Assembly: GCA_964523015.1 (NCBI GenBank)
Contig: CAZFXN010000031.1
Span: 1 to 32,491, forward strand
Reading direction: 5' to 3'
Length of the DNA stretch: 32,491 nt
Origin: JAWXBT01 sp964523015
GTDB taxonomy: Bacteria; Bdellovibrionota_C; UBA2361; J135
Positions 15,596 through 23,655 of this stretch are shown piece after piece. The translations under genes and the position numbers were made by a program. The notes below the pieces were generated by a model that did no database searches, was not told where the DNA came from, and saw nothing but the letters and a program-made list of their open reading frames with translations. Each line of letters begins with the position of its first letter. Positions within the stretch are counted from its first letter, which is position 1.

Positions 15596-16960
15596 ATGAA
15601 GAGAATAGCTGAAAAATACCTCGATGAGTGGAAAATAAAACCAATTAGAAAACCACTGATTATCCGTGGAGCACGTCAAGTTGGCAAAACTTACTTAGCT
15701 GAGACTTGGGGAGAGAAAAATTTTACTAATGTGGTTACTGTAAATCTTGAGCGTGACAGTCACTTAAGTATGGTATTTAGATCAAAGAATCCAAGAGCAA
15801 TCATTGATCAACTATCATTAATTACAAATAGTAAAATTATACCTTCCCAAACTCTTCTAATTATAGATGAGATTCAAGCAAGTGAAGATGCAATATCATC
15901 CCTTCGCTATTTTTACGAAGAGATGAAAGCCCTTCACGTTCTAGCAACTGGTTCGCTCCTTGATTTTACGTTACGAGAGTTATCTACTTCAGCACCTGTT
16001 GGTCGAATTGAATATCTGTACTTAGCACCATTAAATTTCTCTGAATTTGTGGAGGCAGTTCATGGTCAAGAGCTCCCTGAAATTTTGAAAACTAGTTACG
16101 ATATGTCTGAGATTGCTCCATCTGTTCATGATCTTCTACTAAATCTATTAAGAACTTATTACTTTATTGGAGGGATGCCTGAAGCAGTTGCCTCCTATGC
16201 GTCCTCCAAAGATCTGATTGAGGTGCAACGTGTTCAGTCTAGCATCCTGGCAACTTTTCAAGATGACTTTGCAAAATATAGAACGCGTTTAAATCTTGAT
16301 GCAATTAGAAATGCGTTTCAGCATAGTTCGCTATGGCCAGCCAGGCGCACAAAGTATTCAGAAATAAAGGGAGAGTTTAGGTCCTCGCAGCTTAAGCAAG
16401 CTTTTGAACTTTTAAAATATGCACGTGTTGTTAACTGTGCCACTGCCTCAGCAGCGAATGGAGTGCCATTAGCTGCTGAACAAAATCCAAAAAGATTTAA
16501 ACCAATTTTTTTGGATATTGGCTTATGTAATCGGGCATGTAATCTGATTTTAACGCAAAATATTGATGAGCTCTTAACAATCCGAGAAGGGGCATTAGCA
16601 GAACAGTTTGTTGGACAAGAACTTCTATCTACTTGTCCTTCATATGAAGATCCTCAATTGTTTTATTGGGAGAGTGTTAATCCTTCCTCCTCTGCAGAGA
16701 TAGATTTTTTGTTGGAGGTAAACAATAGAGTTGTTCCTGTTGAAGTAAAAGCTGCTCGTAGGGGTGCTCTTCGATCACTTCAAGTTTTTTTAAGTAGAAA
16801 AAATTTATCCTTAGCACTTCGTCTTAGTACTAGAGAGAAAAAAATAGAATCAATCTCTTCTGAGAATTCCGCAGCAACATTGCTGTCTTTGCCGCTATAT
16901 TTAGCTGCAAAAAGTAGGGAGGTTTGTGTAGATTGGTTAAGTGCTCATCAAAATGAATGA
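15596..16960 (+). CDS. AAA ATPase with DUF4143 and PD-(D/E)XK-like C-terminus
   Basis: A 454-residue P-loop ATPase of the AAA_14/DUF4143 family. Walker A is GARQVGKT (residues 25-32). Walker B is TLLIIDEIQAS (D91-E92). A sensor-like stretch reads VLATGSLLDFTL and the family motif LAPLNFSEFVEA follows. The central IGGMPEAVASYA is the DUF4143 landmark. The C-terminus, SAEIDFLLEVNNRVVPVEVKAA, fits a PD-(D/E)XK nuclease-like fold (Asp, then EVK). These proteins are patchily distributed and often in variable regions. The cellular role is not established; defence or mobile-element functions have been suggested. This copy looks intact, unlike the relative at 87-1045. Confidence 0.9.
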   Translation: MKRIAEKYLDEWKIKPIRKPLIIRGARQVGKTYLAETWGEKNFTNVVTVNLERDSHLSMVFRSKNPRAIIDQLSLITNSKIIPSQTLLIIDEIQASEDAISSLRYFYEEMKALHVLATGSLLDFTLRELSTSAPVGRIEYLYLAPLNFSEFVEAVHGQELPEILKTSYDMSEIAPSVHDLLLNLLRTYYFIGGMPEAVASYASSKDLIEVQRVQSSILATFQDDFAKYRTRLNLDAIRNAFQHSSLWPARRTKYSEIKGEFRSSQLKQAFELLKYARVVNCATASAANGVPLAAEQNPKRFKPIFLDIGLCNRACNLILTQNIDELLTIREGALAEQFVGQELLSTCPSYEDPQLFYWESVNPSSSAEIDFLLEVNNRVVPVEVKAARRGALRSLQVFLSRKNLSLALRLSTREKKIESISSENSAATLLSLPLYLAAKSREVCVDWLSAHQNE

Positions 16961-17122
16961 CAAATATTAATTAATTATTTCCCATAAAGAATTTGTCTCT
17001 CTGTGTCGAATCGCATACGGGGCTTGGCTTATAGTCCCTAGTATTTTCTAAGAGATTGTTCCACTACCATGAGTGCAGTTTCTACATAGTAATAACAGGA
17101 AGTTACAAAATCAAAGGAATGA

Positions 17123-17329
17123 AGATCATGGATATATCATCATAGAAAAGAAGCTGCTGCTAAAAATGATGACTCTCAGGGTTCAGATGATGCCGTACGA
17201 GTTAGAAATGGTTCACAGGCTGCTGATACAGAGGTGTCAATTCCAGCAGATGAAGCATCAAGAGCTAGAAATACTGACCGTTTATCTCTGACTTTGGGCG
17301 ATGGACGACGATCGTTTGGAGAAGCTTAA
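17123..17329 (+). pseudogene. Short unstarted reading frame, probable gene remnant
   Basis: Open for 68 codons but with no ATG; the only alternative start is a mid-frame GTG. Translation gives a protein-like, Ala/Asp/Ser-rich sequence, KEAAAKNDDSQGSDDAVRV, followed by EASRARNTDRLSLTLGD and ending SFGEA. The ATG-started 72-codon ORF in another frame here (17073-17291) is Gln/Leu/Met-rich and less protein-like. I infer the 3' tail of a degraded gene. The family is unrecognised. Confidence 0.4.
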
Positions 17330-17493
17330 TTGAGAGCTCATTCTTAATTAAATATTCGAAGTACCGAGGAAAGATCTCGATGATATAGCTAGAAATGATA
17401 GCTAATGCGATCTCTATACGATTTAATTTGCAATTTAATATGCATCTCATAAAGAATTAAATCCACTTATTGATATTTTTCTAATTTATAGTT

Positions 17494-17517
17494 ATAAAGG
17501 ACATGTTGGTCCTTTAT
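17494..17517. promoter_or_regulatory. 9-bp dyad upstream of nitrite-reductase-like gene
   Basis: ATAAAGGAC (17494-17502) and GTCCTTTAT (17509-17517) form a perfect dyad with a 6-base centre, 24 bases before the ATG at 17542. The position suits an operator for a dimeric regulator, such as the Rrf2-family protein encoded at 19556-19933, or an RNA hairpin. There is no T-run for a terminator. Confidence 0.5.
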
Positions 17518-17589
17518 TTGAGGTATAGGTTTAGACGCATTATGATTAAAAATATAGCAAGATCTAAAATCTAATTATCTGTCGTCGCA

Positions 17590-19185
17590 GTGTTCATCAT
17601 ACTTCTTAGTTCTGTCAGTAGTGCCATTGCGTGTGATTACTGCCAAAAAGGGTTTGCTGATAAGCTTATTGAAAATACCAGCGGATCTATACATGAGGCA
17701 GAGCTTCTTTCATTAATGCGAGCTTCTGGCAGCACTCCAAATGCATCACAAGCGATGCCGATCACAAATACTCTGCAAACAAATACTCTGCAAGTTGATA
17801 AGAAAGTTTCTAAGTTAGATGCAGATAAATTATCTGAAAAATCTTCAGACAAAAATTTAGATGAGAAAAGCCCATTTCTAAAAAGCCCAAAAGAAACTTT
17901 ACCGCCAACTAGTTATGTTGAGCCAGGAACTAAGGCAGATAAGAAGATTACTATAACAATGACTGAGGGCGAAACCTTTATTGGTAATGGAGTTACCTAT
18001 AAAGGTTTTTTGATTGATGGAAAGATACCTGGGCCAACTTTAATAGTTGATGAGGGTGATGTTGTAGAATTCACAGTTGATAATAAGGGAACTGTGCCTC
18101 ACGGAGTTTCGATCCATGCCGCATATACGCAAACCTCAAAATATTTCGGAAAGATTCCTCCAGGAGAAAAACGGACTCATCTCTTTAGATCCGTTTATCC
18201 AGGTGTTTATATGTATCACTGCGCACCTGGTGGCCATGCAATTCCAATGCACGTCTTGCTAGGTCAGTACGGAATGATGGTTGTTCGACCAAAAAATGAA
18301 AAATACAAGATGGAGGAGGTGCTAGGGAAAAAACCTGATGTTGAGCTCTATCTTTTACAACACGAACTTTATGATTCTGGAAAAGCTGCAACAGAGGGAA
18401 ATGCCCTTTACACAATGTTTAATGGAAAATTATTTAGATACGTTGAAAGCCCAGTTATGGTTAGACCAGGGGATTTTGTACGGATTTACTTTCTAAATGT
18501 AGGACCAAATAATATATCTACTTTTCATATTGTCGGAATTCTTTGGGATTATGCTTATTGGCAGGGTTCTTCGCGTCCAGAGAATACCTTTATTGGAGGT
18601 CAAACTGCATTAGCTGGACCATCTGATTCTTGGATTTTAGATTTTAGAATCCCAGAAGATGAGGGAGCATATCTAATGTTAACTCATGCTGTTGGCCCAG
18701 CGTCACGCGGAGCAATCGGTATTCTTAAGGCTGAAAAGAATGCAACGCGAACCCCACAAATTCTTGCTGATGGACCAAGCTATACGGCCGAAGAGATGAA
18801 ATCCTACATTAGTAAAGCCGCAAGACGGATCTCTCCTCACGAGCCTGGAAGTGAACAGCTAAAAAATCCTTGGCGATTACCTGCTGGGGAAACAAAGGCA
18901 AATGTGTTGATACAAGGAAATTCCTATTATCCAAGTGTCATAGAGGTGCCTGTTGGTACAACTGTGGAATGGACTAACGAAGATGTGTTTACATTCTTTG
19001 ATGGGGAGTTTGCCGGAATTCATAACGTAGTAGGGATTCAGGGACCAGATCAGTATGCCTCAGGAATGTTAGGACATGCAGAGAAATTCTCACATACTTT
19101 TACTAAAGTAGGAGAGTATACCTACATGTGCACACCTCATCCTTATATGAGAGGGATAGTTAGAGTTGTTGATAAGAAAATATAA
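17590..19185 (+). CDS. nirK: Copper nitrite-reductase-like multicopper protein fused to amicyanin-like domain
   Basis: A 531-residue secreted copper protein. Residues about 115-400 form the two-cupredoxin NirK core. Putative type-2 copper ligands are H176, H210 and H366, and the second active-site His is H313. The type-1 site has H171, C211 and H221, but Q226 stands where NirK has Met. S174 replaces the catalytic Asp. Residues about 440-531 are a third cupredoxin with H478, C514, H517 and M520 (CTPHPYM), very like amicyanin, probably the electron entry. The N-terminus has a hydrophobic stretch ending SSAIA-CDYC. A 60-residue Ser/Lys-rich linker follows. The usable start is the GTG at 17590, but an upstream ATG (17542) would complete a signal peptide if not for a TAA at 17572-17574. 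Nitrite reduction is likely but altered chemistry is possible. Confidence 0.85.
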   Translation: MFIILLSSVSSAIACDYCQKGFADKLIENTSGSIHEAELLSLMRASGSTPNASQAMPITNTLQTNTLQVDKKVSKLDADKLSEKSSDKNLDEKSPFLKSPKETLPPTSYVEPGTKADKKITITMTEGETFIGNGVTYKGFLIDGKIPGPTLIVDEGDVVEFTVDNKGTVPHGVSIHAAYTQTSKYFGKIPPGEKRTHLFRSVYPGVYMYHCAPGGHAIPMHVLLGQYGMMVVRPKNEKYKMEEVLGKKPDVELYLLQHELYDSGKAATEGNALYTMFNGKLFRYVESPVMVRPGDFVRIYFLNVGPNNISTFHIVGILWDYAYWQGSSRPENTFIGGQTALAGPSDSWILDFRIPEDEGAYLMLTHAVGPASRGAIGILKAEKNATRTPQILADGPSYTAEEMKSYISKAARRISPHEPGSEQLKNPWRLPAGETKANVLIQGNSYYPSVIEVPVGTTVEWTNEDVFTFFDGEFAGIHNVVGIQGPDQYASGMLGHAEKFSHTFTKVGEYTYMCTPHPYMRGIVRVVDKKI

Positions 19186-19200
19186 AGTTTATAATATCTA

Positions 19201-19551
19201 ATGGAAAACTTAATGAGAATACTATTAATTACATCTTTGATTTTTATCACAGCAGATGCTTTTGCAGCGAATGTCGAAAATGGAAAAACAGCTTTTGCTC
19301 AGCGTTGTGCTTCCTGTCACGGTGCTGAAGGAAAGGGTGATGGAGTAGTTGGAAAATCTTTACCACCAGGACTCATGCCTGATCTTACAACTGGACCATT
19401 TAAGTTCGCTAACGATGTTGAGAAAGTAAAAGAGCTAATTACAAAGGGTGGAGCAGCCCTTAGACTTAGTCCAATGATGCCTGCAGCGCCGAGTATCGCT
19501 GCGGATGAGTTAGCTGACATAGCGAGCTTTGTTATGTCAATAAGAAAGTAA
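19201..19551 (+). CDS. Small periplasmic cytochrome c
   Basis: A 116-residue monohaem class-I cytochrome c. A signal peptide (RILLITSLIFITADAFA) is followed by the haem-binding CASCH (C36, C39, H40). The distal Met is probably in SPMMPAAPS. It lies 15 bases after the nitrite-reductase-like gene and is presumably cotranscribed, so it is the natural electron donor to that enzyme's amicyanin-like domain. The start could be the ATG at 19201 or a second ATG at 19213. Its end is four bases from the end of the convergent Rrf2 gene. Confidence 0.92.
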   Translation: MENLMRILLITSLIFITADAFAANVENGKTAFAQRCASCHGAEGKGDGVVGKSLPPGLMPDLTTGPFKFANDVEKVKELITKGGAALRLSPMMPAAPSIAADELADIASFVMSIRK

Positions 19552-19555
19552 AAAT

Positions 19556-19933
19556 CTATAGCTCAGATTTTTCAAGAAATTTTAAAACTTGATCTCTTAT
19601 CTTTCCCCATTCTTGGTGAAAGGGACAATGTCCTTGAGTCGGACACGGTTTTTGTGAAAGAAAGCAAGGTTGCTCGACGATCGGATCGTTCAGAGCTTTA
19701 CAAACATCATAAAACGATAATTTTCTCTTAATAGGCAGAGAGATTCCGCCACCGACACCTTTTTTAGATATAACAATTTTTTTTCTTGCCAAAATTTTCA
19801 TCAACTTTGCAAGGTAAGCAGCAGGAACATCTACTGCTCTAGATATGGTATCAATTGAGTAATATGCGTCACGATCTAGATTCGCTAGATATTTAAGTGC
19901 TCTTAAGGCATGTTTTGATGAGACGCTGAGCAT
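19556..19933 (-). CDS. Rrf2-family Fe-S regulator (NsrR/IscR-like)
   Basis: A 125-residue regulator. The N-terminal winged helix reads SSKHALRALKYLANL and DTISRAVDVPAAYLAKLMKILARK. The wing is KKGVGGGISL. Three cysteines, C90, C97 and C103 (C-X6-C-X5-C), match the cluster-binding arrangement of IscR, NsrR and RirA. Convergent placement next to a NirK-like gene and a cytochrome suggests an NsrR-type nitric-oxide sensor controlling them. This is inference from context; an IscR- or RirA-like role cannot be excluded. The dyad at 17494-17517 is a candidate binding site. Confidence 0.88.
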   Translation of the reverse strand: MLSVSSKHALRALKYLANLDRDAYYSIDTISRAVDVPAAYLAKLMKILARKKIVISKKGVGGGISLPIKRKLSFYDVCKALNDPIVEQPCFLSQKPCPTQGHCPFHQEWGKIRDQVLKFLEKSEL

Positions 19934-20011
19934 TCTAGATTATTTCAACGGAGCATAAGTTAAAAGGCCTCGCTCCTTATACTCTTACAGCTTGATTATT
20001 GGCAATACAAG

Positions 20012-20350
20012 CTAGCTAGGCTGATTTATTGGTCCACGCGATAGCTGAGTATACATTGCACCTTGATCACTAAAGCCAGTGACTGAGTGATCGCTATTAA
20101 CCATTTGATCGAGAAGTGAGAGAATATTGCTAGGATTCCAGATCTCAGAGATCGTTCCCTCAGCATCTGCATATCGCATAGATTTTATCTTAGGATCTGA
20201 CATTGCTCTTAAAAAAGGAACAAGTTGAGGATCTGTTGATGGAGTGATCTGATCGGCTTGCCTGTAAAGGCTTTCTAATAATCTGAGTTCGAAATTTTTG
20301 CTTTGCTTAATGTTATCTAAAGCACCATCAACAGTATTAATTAGAGGATC
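20012..20350 (-). pseudogene. C-terminal part of unknown protein, out of frame
   Basis: A 112-codon frame open from base 20350, directly behind an in-frame TAA, with no ATG until codon 50 (MSDPKIK at 20203). Its translation starts DPLINTVDGALDNIKQ and continues to GPINQPS. It overlaps the last codons of the gene at 20337-21476 in a different frame. The upstream part looks as protein-like as the ATG-started part. I therefore infer that it was originally the C-terminal third of that gene, separated by a one-base frameshift near 20350. It could alternatively be a 63-residue separate protein from 20203. Confidence 0.5.
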
Positions 20351-21476
20351 TTACTTCCCGATTAAAAGGTAGTTTTCTTATTGGTGTTCTAAGATAATCC
20401 TCTGCGGTTAAATCAATCAATTCATCCCGGGTTAGATCTCGTTTTGCGCGGAGTTCTTCAAAACGGGAGCGGGTTGATCTCGGCATCTCACTATAAGGAG
20501 TCTCCACTTCTGTAGCTTTGTTTTTTGGAAGTTCTACTTTAGTAAATTGAGAGACTATCGTAAGGGTAGGAGGCACAATCTTAACGACAGTAGCCTCAGG
20601 TTTAATTTTTGTAAGATCATTAATATGGCTTGTAATCTTTGACATCCCAAGTGCACTGACCATTCCATCCCCTATAGAATCAAGAGATCTCCATGCCTCT
20701 TTAGCAGTTTTAATAACGTTTTTTCCAAGATCGAATATGCGGCTAAAGAAACCACCTCGCTGCTTTTCTGGTTTTCGGTTCTGTGCTGGTTTCACTATGG
20801 GCTTTACGAGAGGAGCAGCTAAGGAGATCTTCAACTCAGAAATCTTTAACCCATATCGTTTGAGCATCAAACTATATTCTTGGTTAAAACAATCCTTACT
20901 TAATTGATCTGTTGCAGCCATGATTAAGCTTTCTTTAAATAAGTGCTCAAAAGCCGCTTTTGTCTCAGCCCTACCTGCAACCTTATCAGGGGAGTTTGTG
21001 TATCGTTTTGGATCAAATCGCTCATCGAGACTTTTTTCTAAACTACTTAACACAGCTCTCATCTCATCAAGTCGGCCGGTAACTTTATTGATAACATCAA
21101 GGGTTTTACCAAGTGCTACTTTTTGACCGCATGAGAGGCAAATCTCCTGATCGTTGATACTACAAATCGGTGAGCCATCAATCATATCGCTGAGACGTTT
21201 CATGCTTATTTGATTTGGGTTATGACCAGATTCTAAAGCTTCGATTGCTTCTCTGATCGGTACCAAAACTGCTACGCGGGCTTTTGTTGAGAGTGTTCCT
21301 AAAGAGTTTTCAAGTTTGCCAGTTCGAAAGACCTCTTTGATTCGGTAAGATTCCTGAAATGATTCCTGCTTAAGATCGATCGGAGATCTTTCAATAGCCG
21401 GAGTTTCTGATGCCGTAAGCGATAGATCTGTTTTATGAGTTTGCGCTCTAGCCGCGCTAATGACAGGTGGTACCAC
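20337..21476 (-). CDS. Hypothetical protein with CxxC motif, probably truncated by frameshift
   Basis: A 379-residue protein of unknown family. It has no signal peptide or membrane helix. Visible features are a likely disordered N-terminus, a helical section, a CLSCGQK motif (CxxC) preceded by SPICSIND that could form part of a metal site, and a charged coiled region (DEMRAVLSSLEKSLDERF). Next come a basic Pro-rich linker (PLVKPIVKPAQNRKPEKQR) and a helical segment (FDLGKNVIKTAKEAWRSLD). The C-terminus is rich in Arg/Glu. The start is a GTG at 21474-21476, with AAGG upstream. The reading frame ends at a TAA where a second frame continues (20012-20350). No function can be proposed. Confidence 0.55.
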   Translation of the reverse strand: MVPPVISAARAQTHKTDLSLTASETPAIERSPIDLKQESFQESYRIKEVFRTGKLENSLGTLSTKARVAVLVPIREAIEALESGHNPNQISMKRLSDMIDGSPICSINDQEICLSCGQKVALGKTLDVINKVTGRLDEMRAVLSSLEKSLDERFDPKRYTNSPDKVAGRAETKAAFEHLFKESLIMAATDQLSKDCFNQEYSLMLKRYGLKISELKISLAAPLVKPIVKPAQNRKPEKQRGGFFSRIFDLGKNVIKTAKEAWRSLDSIGDGMVSALGMSKITSHINDLTKIKPEATVVKIVPPTLTIVSQFTKVELPKNKATEVETPYSEMPRSTRSRFEELRAKRDLTRDELIDLTAEDYLRTPIRKLPFNREVRSSN

Positions 21477-22699
21477 AATAGACCTTATCTATAGTTATGT
21501 TAACTGATAATTAGTAATTAGCTATATTACTATAGCGTTATATAGATCTTGTGTTCCCCCGGTCGGCATTTCGAGATGCCACGAACTTTGGGAGTATCGC
21601 ATAAAGGTGGATCTAGATCAATTTTGGAGTTTAAGGCGACATGGTTACCGAGAACAGAAAAGAGCTTTTGATCCTTTAAAACTAACACCATTAAAAACAA
21701 AATCGGAGATGTAAATCGAGCGACCCTCTCAGCGTGTGACGTGGCAGGACTGGAGATTTCCAGTTGTCACAACGCTGAGGGGGTGCTCTCTTAATGAAGC
21801 CGTGGACGAGGTGAGGTTAGTCTAAGGCTAACCTTGTTCCTTCCCGTTTCACTTCAGTGACTGTGCGAGATGACTGCGAGAGGCGGGCCGCGTGCCCCAA
21901 GACCTCCCGTGTTGATGAGAAGTGCCCAGCATGTGTTCACTTCCCCTGTTCTGTCGACCGACGGCTCGTTTTTTTTCCCTTCCGCATCGAAGCACGCCGT
22001 GGAGGCGGAGCTAGGAATTAGAGCGAGGCACAGTTGAGCATCGTATGGGTTCAACAGGAACAGAAGAAACAGCAAGGCACTACTCGGTGGTAGTGCGGGA
22101 ATCGTTGGAGTCCTCCATTCTGCCAAGGTAGTGGCAGTTCAATCAACCAGGCGTGGGTTCAGGAGTTGGCCGCGTGCATCGGGGCCTTCGTCGTCGTCGA
22201 GCAGTGCGTGCTCTTCGGGACGTTTTCGGCCAGCATCAGGTTGCGCCTGTAGATCATCATCGGGTCACTTCCTCCTCGTCCTATTACGGACAAATCAGAC
22301 ACTTCCGATCTTCTAACCTGCTGTAGGGTATTCCCCACAGACCAGGAAAGATTCCTATTTAATGTAACTTTATTATTGAATTACAAAGCTTACATAGAAA
22401 TAAGAATCTTACCTGGAGCAGATTAAAGAAAAACCTTCATACTCTTTTCTGTCTCTCGATTAATAAGGGGCATTTAATATGGAAAGAATCTATCTTAGGT
22501 GGCAAAGATGGTGGCAAGGATGATAGCAAAGATGAGATACGGAAATGCCAGATAGCCCGATATTAATCGAGAAACATTTTCATCTACTATTGTTTTTGAT
22601 TCTGTAAAAAAGATCGATCAAGAGAGCCAAGCAATTAAGCTAGCTAACTTTGCTATAATAATCAATAGCAATTAATCAATAGCAAAGTCATCTATTCTT
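21477..22699. other. Large intergenic region containing a GC-rich foreign-looking block
   Basis: AT-rich at both ends (21477-21715 and 22345-22699), with a GC-rich centre. A short hairpin GGCAT-TTCGAG-ATGCC is present at 21564-21579. Predicted ORFs at 21854-22126 and 22131-22316 are Ser/Pro/Leu-rich and look like products of high GC rather than genes. Confidence 0.6.
21716..22320. other. GC-rich island, possible chimera or foreign DNA
   Basis: About 600 bases at close to 58% GC by hand count, in a 38% GC context. An inverted repeat, CTCAGCGT/ACGCTGAG (21728-21735 and 21772-21779), lies at its left edge. A plus-strand frame over about 22135-22251 reads like a real hydrophobic protein end: NQAWVQELAACIGAFVVVE, then FSASIRLRL and a stop. 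It has no start codon, as would a eukaryotic exon or a broken gene. The 10-mer CTTCCGATCT at 22303-22312 at the right edge matches the end of a common sequencing adapter. Confidence 0.45.
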
Positions 22700-22948
22700 T
22701 TATTCTTTCGATTTCATCTTCTCGCCATTGGCCTCAATAAAGGCGCGAATTTCGCCGGCCATATCTAGGAGGCGGAGCCACTGCTCTTTGTAAAGGGTTA
22801 CTGGAAAACGACCGAGACCGTAGACTGAGAGGCCACCTTTAGCACCAATTCTTAAACTCAGGCCCTTTTCCTTTCCCTTCTTCAAAGCTTCGTTTTCAGC
22901 GCGAAGACGGGCAAGTTCTGATTCCATGTTATTTTGGTCAGTGGTCAT
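22700..22948 (-). CDS. Small conserved protein with N-terminal coiled coil
   Basis: An 82-residue protein. Residues about 8-28 form a coiled coil (ESELARLRAENEALKKGKE). The rest is a compact, well-formed domain, LRIGAKGGLSVYGLGRFP followed by VTLYKEQWLRLLDM, ending in a charged helix. The SVYGLGRFPVTLYKEQW stretch looks conserved: I recall similar small hypothetical proteins, without known function, but cannot verify that here. An AGGAT ribosome binding site precedes the ATG. It is monocistronic and faces the GC-rich island. No DNA- or metal-binding motif is evident. Confidence 0.7.
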   Translation of the reverse strand: MTTDQNNMESELARLRAENEALKKGKEKGLSLRIGAKGGLSVYGLGRFPVTLYKEQWLRLLDMAGEIRAFIEANGEKMKSKE

Positions 22949-23055
22949 ATGTTTATCCTATTAAATGAAATAATTAAGAGTTCGATGTTTCAGGTCGAAG
23001 CTAAAACATATCATACTGATCGCTATTTCTTCAAATTGTTATAAACTAATGAGTA

Positions 23056-23586
23056 ATGTCTATTCTAAACAAGTCAGTACAGGCAAAATCAATCGAATGG
23101 TCCTCTATTAAAACCCCGATAGGAAAGCTGTTTTTAGCTGTTAGTAGTGAAGGAATTTGTTCCGCCACTCTTGAACCTTCACAGGATAAATTCCTTGCTG
23201 AACTGAAAACCCAATATCCAAAGATTACTTTTAAGAAGATGAAAAGTTCAGAAGCAAAAAATTATGCAACGCTTATCAGTAAATTTTTGAATAAAAAAAC
23301 ATCGAAGCAAAAAATTCAGTTTGATGTTAAAGGCACACAGTTTCAGCAAAAGGTCTGGGCGTACCTTCGAACAATTCCTTGCGGTCAAACTAGAAGCTAC
23401 GCTCAAGTTGCAAAAGGCATTAAAAATCCACGCGCTGTTAGAGCTGTTGCTAATGCGATTGCCTCAAATCATGTAGCATTACTTATCCCATGTCACCGCG
23501 TCACTCGGAGTGATAATACGATCGGCGGATATCGTTGGGGTAAGCAGATTAAATCAAAGCTGTTAGAGCTTGAGGAAGTACTTTGA
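23056..23586 (+). CDS. ogt: O6-alkylguanine-DNA alkyltransferase (Ogt/MGMT)
   Basis: A 176-residue suicide repair protein that takes methyl or alkyl groups from O6-guanine onto its active-site Cys. The motif IPCHRV has the acceptor C146. The helix-turn-helix segment is RSYAQVAKGIKNPRAVRAVANAIASN, including the arginine finger and the Asn hinge. The N-terminal ribonuclease-like domain (TPIGKLFLAVSSEGI) is present and the Ada regulatory domain is absent. Length fits Ogt. The start ATG lacks a strong ribosome binding site. A possible weak hairpin, TATTGC/GCAATA (23595-23600, 23608-23613), follows the stop. Confidence 0.95.
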   Translation: MSILNKSVQAKSIEWSSIKTPIGKLFLAVSSEGICSATLEPSQDKFLAELKTQYPKITFKKMKSSEAKNYATLISKFLNKKTSKQKIQFDVKGTQFQQKVWAYLRTIPCGQTRSYAQVAKGIKNPRAVRAVANAIASNHVALLIPCHRVTRSDNTIGGYRWGKQIKSKLLELEEVL

Positions 23587-23605
23587 GATCTCCATATTGC
23601 AGCAT

Positions 23606-23633
23606 TTGCAATAAAAGTATACAATAGTATAAT
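23606..23633 (+). promoter_or_regulatory. Probable sigma-70 promoter of HTH/AbiEii-like pair
   Basis: TTGCAA (23606-23611), a 16-base spacer and a perfect TATAAT (23628-23633) lie 22 bases before the HTH gene ATG. The -10 region is embedded in AT-rich partly symmetric repeats (GTATAC, AGTATA, GTATATAATAATATAATAA) that would suit autoregulation by the HTH protein. Confidence 0.6.
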
Positions 23634-23655
23634 AGAGTATATAATAATATAATAA

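Larger units (their letters stand above)
16961..17541. other. Intergenic region with a gene remnant
   Basis: AT-rich DNA between the ATPase and nitrite-reductase-like genes. It contains the coding-like fragment at 17123-17329 and, near its right end, a 9-bp dyad at 17494-17517. Otherwise nothing is recognised. Confidence 0.6.

Noticed and set aside
17073..17291. 72-codon ATG-started ORF
   Set aside because: Gln/Met/Leu-rich frame overlapping a more protein-like reading frame. Probably a shadow.
21854..22316. Two ORFs in the GC-rich block (minus 90 aa, plus 61 aa)
   Set aside because: Low-complexity Ser/Pro/Leu composition and no ribosome binding site; the other plus frame is more protein-like but lacks a start.
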